Shown here piece after piece: positions 1 through 9,645 of a stretch of 64,000 bases of DNA. The DNA lies in the NCBI RefSeq assembly GCF_900009145.1, contig NZ_LN889813.1:123345-187344 (forward strand). The letters are read 5' to 3'. Below the pieces are notes generated by a model. The model had not been told where the DNA came from, ran no database searches, and saw only the letters and a program-made list of their open reading frames with translations. The translations under genes were made by a program, and so were the position numbers. This DNA comes from Planktothrix tepida PCC 9214 (GTDB taxonomy: Bacteria; Cyanobacteriota; Cyanobacteriia; Cyanobacteriales; Microcoleaceae). Within the stretch, counting starts at the first letter, position 1, and each line of letters begins with the position of its first letter.

Positions 1-67
1 ACCATTCAAAATCAACCCTTAACGATACAATACATAGTTTAATGCTCATTAATTGTCCAGATCTCTT

Positions 68-2812
68 ATGATTCAGTCTCCTCTAAAACCTGCTATTCGA
101 GAAAGGTTTAATATTTCTCGGATTTCGATTGCTCATCCTCGAATTGTGATAGGGTTTTGGATTGGGGTAATTGTAGCAGGAATGCTGGCATTTGGTAGTC
201 TCAAATATGCTTTATTTCCAGAGGTGACATTTCCGGTGGTTGTTGTCAGTACCACTGCACCGATTTCTACCGCAACGGACATGGAATTAAAGGTAACTTT
301 ACCCATTGAAAATCAAGTAAAATCTATTGAAGGGGTTTATGATTTTCGCTCATCGACTTACCCAGGTCGAAGTATTATTAGTTTAGCTTTTTTAGTCGGA
401 ACGAGTTTAGAATCTTCTACAAACCAGGTAGAGACAACTTTAAAAACGATTCAATTGCCTGCGAAAACAACTTATACTGTTATTCCGTTAAACTTAAATG
501 AATCAACAGCCATTACCTACGCCATTCAAAGTCAAAGTCTAACGTTAAAAGAATTAACAGAACTAACAAAAACTGAAATTATTCCTCAACTTAACGCTTT
601 ACCCGGTGTGCTCAAGGTAAATTTATTAGGGGATGGATTAACCCGGAAAGGAACATCAGATATCGCTTCTTTATCCAGTTCTCAAACCTTAATTCAAGAC
701 CCGCCAATATTAGTTCGATATAATGGAGAAAATGTCTTAGCAGTTCAGGTGATAAAACGCAGTGATGCTAATACCTTGGAAGTTGTAGATAGAGTTGAAA
801 CTGCTATTAATAGTATACAAGAAAAGCTCCAGAATGTCAAGCTAAATTTAGCAGAAACTCAAGCGGATTATATTCGTAAAGCCACCCATTCTACAATTGA
901 AGAACTATTATTAGCAATAATTTTAGCGATTGCTATTGTCTTTCCTTTTTTAAGAAATTTAAGAGCTACGTTCATCACCGCTTTAGCCATTCCCACGTCG
1001 TTGTTAGGAACTTGTATTGTGATGGCAATAGCGGGATTTAATTTAGAAACTATTACGTTATTAGCCTTGGCGTTAGTAATTGGAATTGTCATTGACGATG
1101 CCATTGTTGATGTCGAGAATATTGCCCGATTAATTGATGCTGGAGAAAACCCCAGAGATGCTGCCCTTAAAGGAACAGATGAAATTGGTTTAACCGTAAC
1201 CGCTTCTACCTTAACAATTGTGGCTGTTTTCCTCCCCGTTGCCTTTATGGGAGATGCGTTAGGACAGTTTTTTAAACCCTTTGCGTTAACGATTTCTTCG
1301 GCGGTTTTAATCTCCTTATTAGTGGCTAGAACTTTATCTCCAGTTTTAGCTGTATATTGGTTAAAACCCATTCAAAATAAACCCGAAAATTATCATCCTC
1401 AACCTAACCTTATCATCGAAACCTATCGTCGATTATTACAATGGTCACTCCACCATCGTAAACTGGTTATTTTAATCGCTATTTTAAGTTTTATTGCAGG
1501 TTTAGCTTTAATTCCTTTAGTTCCTCAAGGCTTTTTACCTCGATTAGACCGAGGAGAATTTGTAATTAATTATTCCTATCCTTTACCTCAAATTTCTAAT
1601 TTTAAACTTCAAAATAATTCTCAAACCCAAGAAACCCCCACCGATACACCAACCGGAGAAACGGATGTTTTTAAACAGCCAGGAGCATTTAATTGGTTAA
1701 CCGATTTAGCCCGAAATCCCATTCAATTATTTCTGAGAAAAACTCGCACAACGGGGAACAAAATTGAACAGGTTGTTTTGAATACGCCTGATGTGGAAGA
1801 AGCGTTTACTATTATTGGTATTAAAGGACAACCCAATAAAGGCAGAATTTATGTAAAACTAAAAAATGATCGTCAACTCACCACCTTAGAAGCACAAGAT
1901 CAAATTCGAGAAAATTTACCCTCTCTTAATAATGTTACCGTTAGTGTAGAAGATTTGCAATTTGTGGAAACAGGAGATGAAAAACCCTTACAAATTGTAT
2001 TAGTGGGAGACGATGTAAATCTCTTAAAAAAGACCGCAAAAACGCTTCAAGAAAAAGTGGCAAAATTACCTGGTTTTGTGGATGTTCGAGCAACAGGAGA
2101 AGAAAATACATCTAATGATATTAACCAAATTGAACGCTTTAATGGTCAACGGGCGGCTTATGTTACGGCAAATTTAAGCCAAGGTCAATTATTAGGAGAT
2201 GCAACCAATCAAGTATTAAATATTGCCCAACCTTTAATTCCTAATGGAGTCACCTTAAAATTAACCGGAGATTCTGCCAGAATTGGTCAAGTTTTAAATA
2301 GTTTTCTGGTAACGCTGCTGTTTTCGGTGGTTTGTATGCTGGGGTTACTATTTTTATTATTTGGTCGTTGGGTAGAACCTGCGGTGGTTGGGTTAACGCT
2401 TCCTTTATGTTTAGTCGGCGCAATGTTAGCGTTATTAGTGACTCAAAGTGCTTTTGGAATTATCTCGTTAATTGGGTTAATTTTCTTATTAGGATTATTA
2501 GATAAAAATGTATTACTTCTGATGGATTATATCAACCAACTTCGTCAAAAAGGCATGAATCGAAATGATGCCATTATTGAAACTGGGGTTGTACGTTTAA
2601 GACCGATTATTATGACCACCGCCTCAACGATTTTAGGGATGTTACCGATTGCATTAGGATTAGGAGCAGGAGCAGAATTAAGACAACCAATGGCCGTTGC
2701 AATTATTGGCGGGTTAATGACATCGACCTTATTAAGTTTAATTGTGGTTCCTGTTTTAAATACATTGTTAGAAGATGAATGGTTAAAAATTAAACAACGA
2801 TTTAAATCATAA
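68..2812 (+). CDS. RND-family efflux transporter permease (AcrB/HAE1-like)
   Basis: Inner-membrane proton-driven RND pump subunit that would work with a periplasmic adaptor and an outer-membrane channel; no adaptor gene is visible, so it may lie upstream of the window. The fold is visible as TM1 near the N-terminus, a periplasmic loop of about 230 residues, a TM2-TM6 bundle with the proton-relay motif GIVIDDAIVDVEN in TM4, a second loop, and TM7-TM12 with LLDKNVLLLMDY holding the conserved Lys. At about 914 residues it is shorter than AcrB (about 1050), with both periplasmic loops reduced, as in many cyanobacterial homologues. I chose ATG at 68; an in-frame TTG at 53 directly follows a stop codon and has no ribosome site. 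Substrate cannot be inferred. Confidence 0.88.
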   Translation: MIQSPLKPAIRERFNISRISIAHPRIVIGFWIGVIVAGMLAFGSLKYALFPEVTFPVVVVSTTAPISTATDMELKVTLPIENQVKSIEGVYDFRSSTYPGRSIISLAFLVGTSLESSTNQVETTLKTIQLPAKTTYTVIPLNLNESTAITYAIQSQSLTLKELTELTKTEIIPQLNALPGVLKVNLLGDGLTRKGTSDIASLSSSQTLIQDPPILVRYNGENVLAVQVIKRSDANTLEVVDRVETAINSIQEKLQNVKLNLAETQADYIRKATHSTIEELLLAIILAIAIVFPFLRNLRATFITALAIPTSLLGTCIVMAIAGFNLETITLLALALVIGIVIDDAIVDVENIARLIDAGENPRDAALKGTDEIGLTVTASTLTIVAVFLPVAFMGDALGQFFKPFALTISSAVLISLLVARTLSPVLAVYWLKPIQNKPENYHPQPNLIIETYRRLLQWSLHHRKLVILIAILSFIAGLALIPLVPQGFLPRLDRGEFVINYSYPLPQISNFKLQNNSQTQETPTDTPTGETDVFKQPGAFNWLTDLARNPIQLFLRKTRTTGNKIEQVVLNTPDVEEAFTIIGIKGQPNKGRIYVKLKNDRQLTTLEAQDQIRENLPSLNNVTVSVEDLQFVETGDEKPLQIVLVGDDVNLLKKTAKTLQEKVAKLPGFVDVRATGEENTSNDINQIERFNGQRAAYVTANLSQGQLLGDATNQVLNIAQPLIPNGVTLKLTGDSARIGQVLNSFLVTLLFSVVCMLGLLFLLFGRWVEPAVVGLTLPLCLVGAMLALLVTQSAFGIISLIGLIFLLGLLDKNVLLLMDYINQLRQKGMNRNDAIIETGVVRLRPIIMTTASTILGMLPIALGLGAGAELRQPMAVAIIGGLMTSTLLSLIVVPVLNTLLEDEWLKIKQRFKS

Positions 2813-2899
2813 TGCCCTGAACTTACATTTCAGGCTGTAGAGGGGGTTACATGGCACGTCTCTACGTCATCTAATAGATGACTAAAACTGTTCTTTATT

Positions 2900-2942
2900 A
2901 ACCCGTTTTAACGGGTTTGTAGGGGCGAGGCGCGCCTCGCCC
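2900..2942. repeat. Hairpin plus GC-rich palindrome between convergent genes
   Basis: Two perfect inverted repeats lie side by side. AACCCGTT/AACGGGTT with a 2-nt loop occupies 2900-2917, and the 20-bp palindrome GGGCGAGGCGCGCCTCGCCC occupies 2923-2942. They sit between the convergent ends of the RND gene and cbiET. The palindrome resembles dispersed cyanobacterial repeats and may also act as a transcription stop. Just upstream is a piece resembling another common repeat (TGGCACGTCTCTAC near 2852). Confidence 0.6.
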
Positions 2943-2974
2943 TTACGCCTGAAATTAATTTCAAGGCTTTTAGC

Positions 2975-4267
2975 TTACGCAAATAAGCTATGGTGAGAAA
3001 TCGTTAACAAAGTAACGGGGTTGAGAGGAGAAAAACGGGTTAAATTAGCAACGGGAACGGAACGGGATAATTGTACATTTAAAATCCGATAACTCCAACT
3101 GCGTTCAATGCGTTTTCGTTGGTCTAACCAGTTTAACGCCGTGTTTAAATGTTCAATCGTTGCTAAAGCTAAAACAATCACACCCCCCGGAGATAAACGA
3201 ATACTGCAAATCCCTAAGATTTCGCTTAAATTGCTTCCACTTCCTCCAATAAAAATCCGATTCGGTGAGCGTAAATGATGTAAAATTTCGGGAGCTTCCC
3301 CATGAATAGAAACTAAGTTATTAACTTGAAATCGTTGGCGATTTTGTTCAATTAAAGTGGTTCCAGCGGCTGTTTTTTCAATAGAATAAACTGTAGAATC
3401 AGGAAAAAGTCTGGCAATTTCGATGGAAACCGAACCCGTCCCGGCTCCAATATCCCAAATCGTTTGTTTTGGCTGTAAAGCTAGTTCTCCTAAGATTAAA
3501 GTCCTAACTTCCCGTTTTGTCATCAGTCCAGGGCGATCGCTATAACTGAAAAACAATTGATCAGGAATGCCAAAAGTCGGAATTTTAGATAAATCGAAAG
3601 GTTCTAGTCCCAAAGCAGATTCACGTAATAATATTACAATATTTAAGGAAGAAAATTCTTGATTTTTTAAAGATTCTATCTCCCATTGTTGGACTCGTTC
3701 ATCCTTCCCCCCTAGATTTTCGCAGACCCAAAATTGATAACGACTCGGTAAATCTAAACTCTTGATTAATTGAGCGATCGCCGGGGGATTATAAAGATTA
3801 TCCGTTAAAATTGCTATTTTTTCTGCTCCCTGCTGTAAAGCTTGAATTAAGGTTTCCATGGAACGACCATGAACACTCAGAATTCGAGCATCTTGCCAAG
3901 GAATTTTAATTCGATTAAACGCTAATTGAATCGAGCTAATATGGGGATAAAAGGTTAATTGTTCGGACGGAAATTCAGCAATTAATAAACGACCTAATCC
4001 AAAAAATAACGGATCACCCGATACTAAAATGACAATATAATTATTAGTAGATTGTTTTTTTTCACTTTCCCATCTTGTTAATTGCTGACGAATAGCAACG
4101 ATGGTTTCTGTTAAATCTCCTAAGATTAAACGAAAGGCTGGATGTTCAGGAAAATAACTTAAATGGCGATCGCTTCCGACTAATATAGTTGCACCTGCAA
4201 TAACATTAAGAACAGACTCACTCAGTCCTGATGCCCCGTCCAACCCAATACCAACAACATAAATCAT
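2975..4267 (-). CDS. cbiET: Precorrin-6Y C5,15-methyltransferase (decarboxylating), CbiE-CbiT fusion
   Basis: Bifunctional corrin-ring enzyme of cobalamin synthesis. It methylates C5 and C15 and decarboxylates the C12 acetate side chain, using SAM. The N-terminal half is the CbiE tetrapyrrole-methylase domain, beginning MIYVVGIGLDGASGLS with the Gly-rich SAM loop and a VSGDPLFFGLGRLL segment. The C-terminal half is CbiT, with SAM motif I IWDIGAGTGSVSIEIARL and FIGGSGSNLSEIL. Its 430 residues match a full-length CobL/CbiET fusion. cobH lies 51 bp upstream on the same strand, so the two probably form one cobalamin transcript. Confidence 0.93.
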   Translation of the reverse strand: MIYVVGIGLDGASGLSESVLNVIAGATILVGSDRHLSYFPEHPAFRLILGDLTETIVAIRQQLTRWESEKKQSTNNYIVILVSGDPLFFGLGRLLIAEFPSEQLTFYPHISSIQLAFNRIKIPWQDARILSVHGRSMETLIQALQQGAEKIAILTDNLYNPPAIAQLIKSLDLPSRYQFWVCENLGGKDERVQQWEIESLKNQEFSSLNIVILLRESALGLEPFDLSKIPTFGIPDQLFFSYSDRPGLMTKREVRTLILGELALQPKQTIWDIGAGTGSVSIEIARLFPDSTVYSIEKTAAGTTLIEQNRQRFQVNNLVSIHGEAPEILHHLRSPNRIFIGGSGSNLSEILGICSIRLSPGGVIVLALATIEHLNTALNWLDQRKRIERSWSYRILNVQLSRSVPVANLTRFSPLNPVTLLTISHHSLFA

Positions 4268-4318
4268 TATTGAATTTCAAATTAATAATTAATGTACAAT
4301 CCTTATATTTTTTGAACC

Positions 4319-4930
4319 CTATTTTTCAGAGGTAGCTAAAACAATTAAAGCATTTAAAATGGCTGCTGCTACCGGAGAACCTCCTTTTCTTCCCTCCACT
4401 CGAATTTGAGGAACGGACATTTGAGCTAACATCATTTTAGACTCTACTACAGACACAAAACCCACCGGAACCCCAATTACTAAACTCGGAGAAACTAACT
4501 TTTGTTCGATTAAAGAACACAGGGAAATTAACGCGGTTGGAGCATTACCAATCACAATAATACTCTGGGGAAACTCTTGAACAACATGAATTAATCCCGT
4601 TTCGGTCAGGGTTTTACCCGCCAGGGGAGTAGATGCCATTTCAACCGCACAAATTAAGGGATTATTAAAGGTTTTAGCCACTAAATTAGCGACTCCTTGT
4701 TTAACCATTCCCACATCAACAATAATCGGAACTTGTTGTTTTAAGGCTAAAATTCCCTGTTCTATCGCATTTGGACTAAACCGAATTAACTGGGAAAATT
4801 CAAAATCAGCCGTACTATGAATAACTCGTCTTACAATCGCATATTCAGCCGAATTAAACGAATGTTCACCAATTTCTTGATCAATAATTGCAAAACTCTG
4901 GGATTGAATCGGATGAATTTCTATAAACAT
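4319..4930 (-). CDS. cobH: Precorrin-8X methylmutase
   Basis: Moves a methyl group from C11 to C12 to give hydrogenobyrinate/cobyrinate. It is a 203-residue CobH/CbiC protein of normal length. Visible family features are the catalytic His in RRVIHSTADFEF (about residue 38), the segment IVDVGMVKQGV, the IGNAPTALISL stretch, and the C-terminal GRKGGSPVAAAILNAL that closes the active site. It precedes cbiET in the same orientation with a short gap, so co-transcription is likely. No cobalamin riboswitch was seen in the 70 bp upstream. Confidence 0.95.
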   Translation of the reverse strand: MFIEIHPIQSQSFAIIDQEIGEHSFNSAEYAIVRRVIHSTADFEFSQLIRFSPNAIEQGILALKQQVPIIVDVGMVKQGVANLVAKTFNNPLICAVEMASTPLAGKTLTETGLIHVVQEFPQSIIVIGNAPTALISLCSLIEQKLVSPSLVIGVPVGFVSVVESKMMLAQMSVPQIRVEGRKGGSPVAAAILNALIVLATSEK

Positions 4931-4999
4931 TGGCTCTCAAGGATGGTTTGTTATTGGTTGACAGTTAACGGTTAACCATCAACCAACAACGCTTAAGGT

Positions 5000-5782
5000 C
5001 TAAAATTTAAAAACAGGCCAGTCTGGTTCTCGATAATAGCGGGTCATGTCATCAAACTTGCGGAGTTCTGCTCGTTTAACCCAAATTTCTTGAGTAGAAT
5101 CTAACCATTGTTGATTGAAAGAAGAGAGAATATTACAAAAATGACCCCGATCTAAATCTTCAGGAATTGTTCCGAAATAACCCAATGTGATGTGAGCCGT
5201 TAAATAATATTGTTGATCGACACCTAATGGAATTAAACTTGGATTTTGATAGATAGCACGCCGGAATTCAGTTGTTTTTTGATAGGACTCTTGATCACGG
5301 GGAACCAGACAAACGGCGATCGCCCTTGGCATTAGCATAAAACCGAAAATTTGCCAACGAATTCCCTGGGGAATTGGTGTGGATTTAAAACCTTGAAACG
5401 ATTGAGCGATCGCTTGATGCAACTTCGGATCAAAACTGAGATCTTCTTTGCTGGCATCTCGATAAGCACTATCCCAAATCAAATCCGCTAAGGTAAAGTG
5501 TAAACTTTCCTGGGGAATCGGAATCCAAAAATTGGGATCAAACTTTTCACTGAGTTGCTGCTGACAAGTTTGGAGATTCTGATAAAATTCTCCATTGTCC
5601 CCATCATCTTCAGCCGGAGGAGTGATAATACTATAACCCGGAAAAGGCACAGCTTGGTGTTTACCCTGGGAGTCAGGCTTAAACTTAGGGGACTCCTGAA
5701 TATACTCAAGCTGAGAGTGATAGGATTCTGGCAGCGTTAATCGCGCGACCCGATTCACATAAACTTGATAAGTATCGTCCAA
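5000..5782 (-). CDS. DUF1868 protein, 2H phosphoesterase-like fold
   Basis: A 260-residue protein of the DUF1868 family, related to 2H (His-x-Thr) phosphoesterases. Both signature motifs are present: LHFTLADLIW in the middle and AHITLGYFG near the C-terminus. This indicates a cytosolic RNA-ligase/cyclic-phosphodiesterase-type fold; the substrate is unknown. It opens with MDDTYQVYVNRVARLTLPES and shows no signal peptide or membrane segment. It is divergent from holA, with 34 bp between the start codons, so the promoters must overlap. Confidence 0.8.
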   Translation of the reverse strand: MDDTYQVYVNRVARLTLPESYHSQLEYIQESPKFKPDSQGKHQAVPFPGYSIITPPAEDDGDNGEFYQNLQTCQQQLSEKFDPNFWIPIPQESLHFTLADLIWDSAYRDASKEDLSFDPKLHQAIAQSFQGFKSTPIPQGIRWQIFGFMLMPRAIAVCLVPRDQESYQKTTEFRRAIYQNPSLIPLGVDQQYYLTAHITLGYFGTIPEDLDRGHFCNILSSFNQQWLDSTQEIWVKRAELRKFDDMTRYYREPDWPVFKF

Positions 5783-5816
5783 TTTTAATCGCCTCTTTTG
5801 AAAAAATTAAGTTATT

Positions 5817-6818
5817 ATGCCTATCCACCTCTACTGGGGAGACGATGACTTTGCTTTAATGCAAGCGGTTGAACGATTGCGGGAGTCCGTCCTTGATCCC
5901 AGTTGGGCTAGTTTTAATTTTGACAGAATTCTGTCCGATCAACAAAATTCTGTGATTATGGGACTTAATCAAGCCATGACTCCTCCTTTTGGGATGGGTG
6001 GACGCTTCGTTTGGTTAGTGGATACTTCCCTTTTCCAGCAATGTCCAACGGACGTTTATCAAGAGTTAGAACGCACCCTTTCGGTGATCCCCGATACGAC
6101 AACGTTGCTTTTAACGGGTTCTAACAAACCCGACGGTCGGTTAAAGTCCACAACATTACTCAAGAAATATATTGACAAATCTAAAGGAGAATTGCGAGAA
6201 TTTTCTCGAATTAAACCTTGGGAAATCGATAAATTAGAACAGCACGTTAAAACTTTAGCAACGGAACGTGGGGTCAATTTGAGTCCTAATGGGATTACTT
6301 TATTAGCAGAGTTAGTTGGAAATGATACTCGACAACTCTATAACGAATTGGAAAAACTCAAGCTATTTGCGGGGAATACTCATCAACCCCTCAGCCTTGA
6401 GCAAATTTCCTTATTAGTTCAGGCTAATACTCAAAATAGCTTAAAACTTGCCACTTGTATTAAAGCCGGACAAACCAGTAAAGCCTTAGAGTTAATTACA
6501 GAGTTACTCCAACACAATGAACCGGGATTAAAAATTGTCGCCACTTTAGTCAGTCAATTTCGGACGTGGTTATGGATTAAATTAATGATGGAAACCGGAG
6601 TCAGGGATAAACAGGAAATTGCGAAAACCGCCGAAATTGGCAACCCCAACCGTGTCTTTTTTTTGCAAAAAGAAGTACAAACCCTCACCCTAAATCAACT
6701 ACAACACAGCTTACCTTTGTTACTTCAACTTGAAGCTCATCTCAAAGGCGGCGCAGATGAACGTTCAACTCTCCAAACCCATGTTATTGAGTTGTGTCAG
6801 CTATTTCAACGAAAATAG
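5817..6818 (+). CDS. holA: DNA polymerase III subunit delta
   Basis: Clamp-loader delta subunit, which opens the beta sliding clamp during replication. The 333 residues match the family. It begins MPIHLYWGDDDFALMQAVERL, the usual cyanobacterial HolA N-terminus, followed by the degenerate AAA+ region (TTTLLLTGSNKPDGRLKST), the helical lid (LAELVGNDTRQLYNELEKLKLF) and the C-terminal collar with QFRTWLWIKLM. As expected for delta, there is no functional P-loop. It stands alone. Confidence 0.93.
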   Translation: MPIHLYWGDDDFALMQAVERLRESVLDPSWASFNFDRILSDQQNSVIMGLNQAMTPPFGMGGRFVWLVDTSLFQQCPTDVYQELERTLSVIPDTTTLLLTGSNKPDGRLKSTTLLKKYIDKSKGELREFSRIKPWEIDKLEQHVKTLATERGVNLSPNGITLLAELVGNDTRQLYNELEKLKLFAGNTHQPLSLEQISLLVQANTQNSLKLATCIKAGQTSKALELITELLQHNEPGLKIVATLVSQFRTWLWIKLMMETGVRDKQEIAKTAEIGNPNRVFFLQKEVQTLTLNQLQHSLPLLLQLEAHLKGGADERSTLQTHVIELCQLFQRK

Positions 6819-6858
6819 AGGGGTAGGGTGTACATCTAACGTCAGTGTTCTTCTTCCC

Positions 6859-7098
6859 CTATCTTCCCCTTTCCCCCTCTCCCCCTTCTGCTAACTGTAC
6901 TATGGGTTTGAATAAGGCGGCACCGAGAAGACCACTCACCACACTAAATGCTAGAATCACACCAACGGGGAGTTGAATGGACTCAAAAAAGAGGAACTTC
7001 AAAGAAATGGGGGCGGCATTTTGAACGGCGAGAATTGCGATCGCACCGATCCAAACTGCAACAATAAAGCTGGTAACAATAGCGGGGGCGTTAGGCAT
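6859..7098 (-). CDS. LapA-like (DUF1049) two-helix membrane protein
   Basis: A 79-residue protein of the lipopolysaccharide assembly protein A (DUF1049) type. Two hydrophobic helices are visible (about residues 6-26 and 44-65), separated by the family signature VQNAAPISLKFLFF. The short charged tail (EGGEGERGR) would be cytosolic. Function in cyanobacteria is not established; in proteobacteria LapA acts in envelope assembly. It is convergent with holA and apparently monocistronic. Confidence 0.82.
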   Translation of the reverse strand: MPNAPAIVTSFIVAVWIGAIAILAVQNAAPISLKFLFFESIQLPVGVILAFSVVSGLLGAALFKPIVQLAEGGEGERGR

Positions 7099-7605
7099 AG
7101 ATTACAACAATTGGTCAAACGAGGATATTTGTTTTTCTATTCTAATTAATCGAGACAGGAAAATACTTACGCTGAGGAAAAAATCGGCTTTATTGAGCTT
7201 ATTCCCCCTATCGGACATTTCTGTATTTTATTAAAAATGGAGTTCGGTCAAAGATTAGAAAAACTAATCTTTATAAAAATTTAACATTTGCCGTCCCAGG
7301 GTCTATCCATCAAGGAGATTATGGTATAATTCAAAATCAAGCTAGACTTAAACCTTTTCTGTGGTGAATCTAATGCCGAGACTGACATCCATCCTGATGC
7401 ACCAGATACTTTTCTCTAAAACTGGAGTTAAAAGGGTTCAGTCTGCCGAAGGCGTACGATTCTTTTCTTTTCTTTTATATTGAACTTAAACCCCGTTTCA
7501 TTAGGTTTACGCCTCTAATTTTCAGAGGATCTAGCCTTAAACGGACACTTAAATATGAGTTGAGGGAGTCTTAATCAATTATTACTCTCTGGCTACTGCC
7601 TTGGC
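7099..7605. other. 507-bp non-coding region upstream of the 387-residue gene
   Basis: I see no convincing gene here. It holds a small perfect hairpin (GATTAG AAAAA CTAATC, about 7254-7270), an extended -10-like element at 7322-7330, and a pyrimidine-rich tract near 7462-7477. If the element at 7322 is used, the downstream gene has an untranslated leader of about 270 nt. Confidence 0.4.
7322..7330 (+). promoter_or_regulatory. Candidate extended -10 promoter element
   Basis: TGGTATAAT fits the extended -10 consensus TGnTATAAT exactly. No clear TTGACA -35 lies 16-18 bp upstream, as is usual for extended -10 promoters. It would drive the 387-residue gene at 7606 or 7651. Confidence 0.4.
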
Positions 7606-8769
7606 ATGAGCAAAGGCGAATTTACAAAGACAAGTGAGGCTGGATTCAATATGAAACCCGAATACGAAGGTTCACCCGTCTGCGACTGGAATCAAGATGC
7701 CTCTAAAATCCTTACTATTTTAGATCAAACATCTTGTTCTGGGTCTATTATATCAGGAGAATGCCCAGATGAAAACCCCAGTTCTAAGTCTTCTGAAATG
7801 ATGACCTTAATGGCAGTTGAATGGGCAAAACAATATTACTCAATGATTTGGAGTCCCAACCCATCTCATTCATCGACGGGGATTGAACCCGATCAACCTG
7901 TTGATATTACTGAGTTTGATGAACAGCGTTCCCGTATTGTTTCCCAGCTTTTCCAAATGTTAAATATAGCCGGGGAAATTGCCTGGAATAAAATTGATGC
8001 CGTACTCGGATCTTATCTTCAATCTCATCAAAATCTTTTAGAATTAATTAAACCCAAAGAAATTATTCAAGATACTTGCCATCTGTATCGAGAAACCATA
8101 GAAGCTTATGCTCAATATGAATATCCTTCCCGGTTAGCGGTTTTAGTGGGTCGAGAGATTATTTCCATTCGCCGTAAATATTCCAATAGAAGTGCTGTAT
8201 TTCTAGCGGTCTTAGCAATGGAATTTAACTATGTAGGCAAAATTTTATTAGATTGGATTCCCCTAAAATCCCGCTCGATTTTTTTACTGTATTTCAAAGC
8301 AGTAGAAGATTATCTTCATGCCCCCATTGCAGAAGTTCATGCCTTAGCCGCTACCCATAAAGCAGATTCAGAAGCCTTAATTGCTGTACAACAATTACTA
8401 TCTCAAACAACAACAATCGCCCATAATGTTTATAACCGAGTTTGTCATTTACATCCCGGCTATCGAAGCATCAGTGGCAATTTAGCAAATTCTATGGTTC
8501 ACTATTCTAGTATTCGAGATGTTGAACTCTTTCAAATTTATTTATGCTTGTGTGCGTTAGAAGGCAGTTTGCGACCCGTGCAAGAAGAGTTATTTCCGAT
8601 GTGTGTGATTTTATATCCCCGATTAAATGTAAGTTGGGAGTTGGTGCAGGATATGTTAAATTCTTTGCTTTGGGAACTTTATTATAGTTTGAGTCCAGAA
8701 AATTATAAAGTGTTTTTGCCCTATATTCATACCATAACTGAAATATTTTCTGATCGAGTCGTTTATTGA
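7606..8769 (+). CDS. Conserved-type hypothetical protein, helical, unrecognised family
   Basis: I do not recognise this family. The 387 residues have an acidic, low-complexity N-terminus of about 65 residues, then a predicted all-helical soluble body with many aromatic residues, including QDTCHLYRETIEAYAQYEY, LAVLVGREIISIRRKYSNRS and HLHPGYRSISGNLANSMVHY. No signal peptide or membrane helix is seen. The ATG at 7606 has no ribosome site; an in-frame ATG at 7651, preceded by GAGG about 12 nt upstream, may be the real start and would trim 15 residues. The CadD-type gene follows after 7 bp in the same direction, so the two are probably co-transcribed. Confidence 0.6.
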   Translation: MSKGEFTKTSEAGFNMKPEYEGSPVCDWNQDASKILTILDQTSCSGSIISGECPDENPSSKSSEMMTLMAVEWAKQYYSMIWSPNPSHSSTGIEPDQPVDITEFDEQRSRIVSQLFQMLNIAGEIAWNKIDAVLGSYLQSHQNLLELIKPKEIIQDTCHLYRETIEAYAQYEYPSRLAVLVGREIISIRRKYSNRSAVFLAVLAMEFNYVGKILLDWIPLKSRSIFLLYFKAVEDYLHAPIAEVHALAATHKADSEALIAVQQLLSQTTTIAHNVYNRVCHLHPGYRSISGNLANSMVHYSSIRDVELFQIYLCLCALEGSLRPVQEELFPMCVILYPRLNVSWELVQDMLNSLLWELYYSLSPENYKVFLPYIHTITEIFSDRVVY

Positions 8770-8776
8770 GACATTC

Positions 8777-9433
8777 ATGAATTTAGTCTGGACTGCAATT
8801 GCTACAGGAATCACCAGTTTTATTGCCACCAATATTGATGATATTGTCATTTTAATGTTATTTTTCTCTCAACTGAATCGTCAGTTTACGGTTCAACATA
8901 TTATTGGGGGTCAATATCTGGGATTTACCTGTTTAGTAATAGCGAGTTTAGTCGGATTTATGGGAGGTTTAATTCTTCCTAAAACCGTGATTGGATTACT
9001 GGGATTCCTCCCAATTGCTATTGGCATTAAAGAGTTATTTCAAGGGGAAAAAGAGGAAGAGGAAATTCAAGGAGTAGCTTTTGATTCTTTAACCGCAGAG
9101 TCTCGATCTGCTTGGAAACGTTCTCTGGGAAAGGTTTTAAATACACCTTTATTTAATGTCGCTGCGGTAACTGTTGCCAATGGGGGTGATAATATTGGGA
9201 TTTATATTCCCTTATTTGCGAATTCTAATGGGTTGAGTTTAGGAATTATTCTGATTGTTTTTTATATCTTAATTGGGGTTTGGTGTGCGATCGCTTATTT
9301 CTTAACTCGTCATCCTATGTTAGCTCGATTTTTAACTCAATACGGCGAAAAAATAACCCCCTATATTTTAATTGCATTAGGAATTTTTATTTTAATAGAA
9401 AGTGAAAGTTACCATCTCCTACCTAAGTTCTAA
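8777..9433 (+). CDS. CadD-family cadmium-resistance-type transporter
   Basis: A 218-residue integral membrane protein of the CadD family (LysE/RhtB-like superfamily), which in Gram-positive bacteria exports or sequesters cadmium. The typical start ATGITSFIATNIDDIVILMLFF is present with its acidic NIDD pair, followed by a repeated half containing VANGGDNIGIYIPLFA. About six membrane helices are visible, with a charged loop (GEKEEEEIQG) in the middle. The actual substrate here is unknown. It follows the 387-residue gene by 7 bp. Confidence 0.85.
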   Translation: MNLVWTAIATGITSFIATNIDDIVILMLFFSQLNRQFTVQHIIGGQYLGFTCLVIASLVGFMGGLILPKTVIGLLGFLPIAIGIKELFQGEKEEEEIQGVAFDSLTAESRSAWKRSLGKVLNTPLFNVAAVTVANGGDNIGIYIPLFANSNGLSLGIILIVFYILIGVWCAIAYFLTRHPMLARFLTQYGEKITPYILIALGIFILIESESYHLLPKF

Positions 9434-9589
9434 ACCTTGTAACGGATTTTTAAGCCCTATTAAGGATTGTAAAATTTTGCTTGAAATTGCAATTTTTGTT
9501 GAGGTTAGTTAAGAAGTTTCCTCAAGTTTGATAAACAATTGTAAATGATCAAGCATCAAATCTTGCTATCAGAGAAAAAATATATATCA

Positions 9590-9603
9590 TAAGGAGGATG
9601 TAA
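9590..9603 (+). promoter_or_regulatory. Strong Shine-Dalgarno followed by ATG-stop, 45 nt before the giant gene
   Basis: TAAGGAGG at 9590-9597 is the best ribosome site in the region, but it is followed at once by ATG TAA (9598-9603). The next start in the long frame is ATG 9646. The long frame is closed by TAA at 9616, so this site cannot serve the giant ORF without a frameshift or re-initiation. It may be a minimal leader. Confidence 0.4.
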
Positions 9604-9645
9604 TTTTGACATCTTTAATATACAGATTCCACCATTCAAAAACCT

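Noticed and set aside
868..1371. 167-residue minus-strand open frame inside the RND gene
   Set aside because: Lies wholly within the well-supported pump gene, with low-complexity translation and no ribosome site.
4268..4318. Cobalamin riboswitch near cbiET/cobH
   Set aside because: The gap between the genes (51 bp) and the region upstream of cobH (about 70 bp) are too short and show no B12-box-like sequence.
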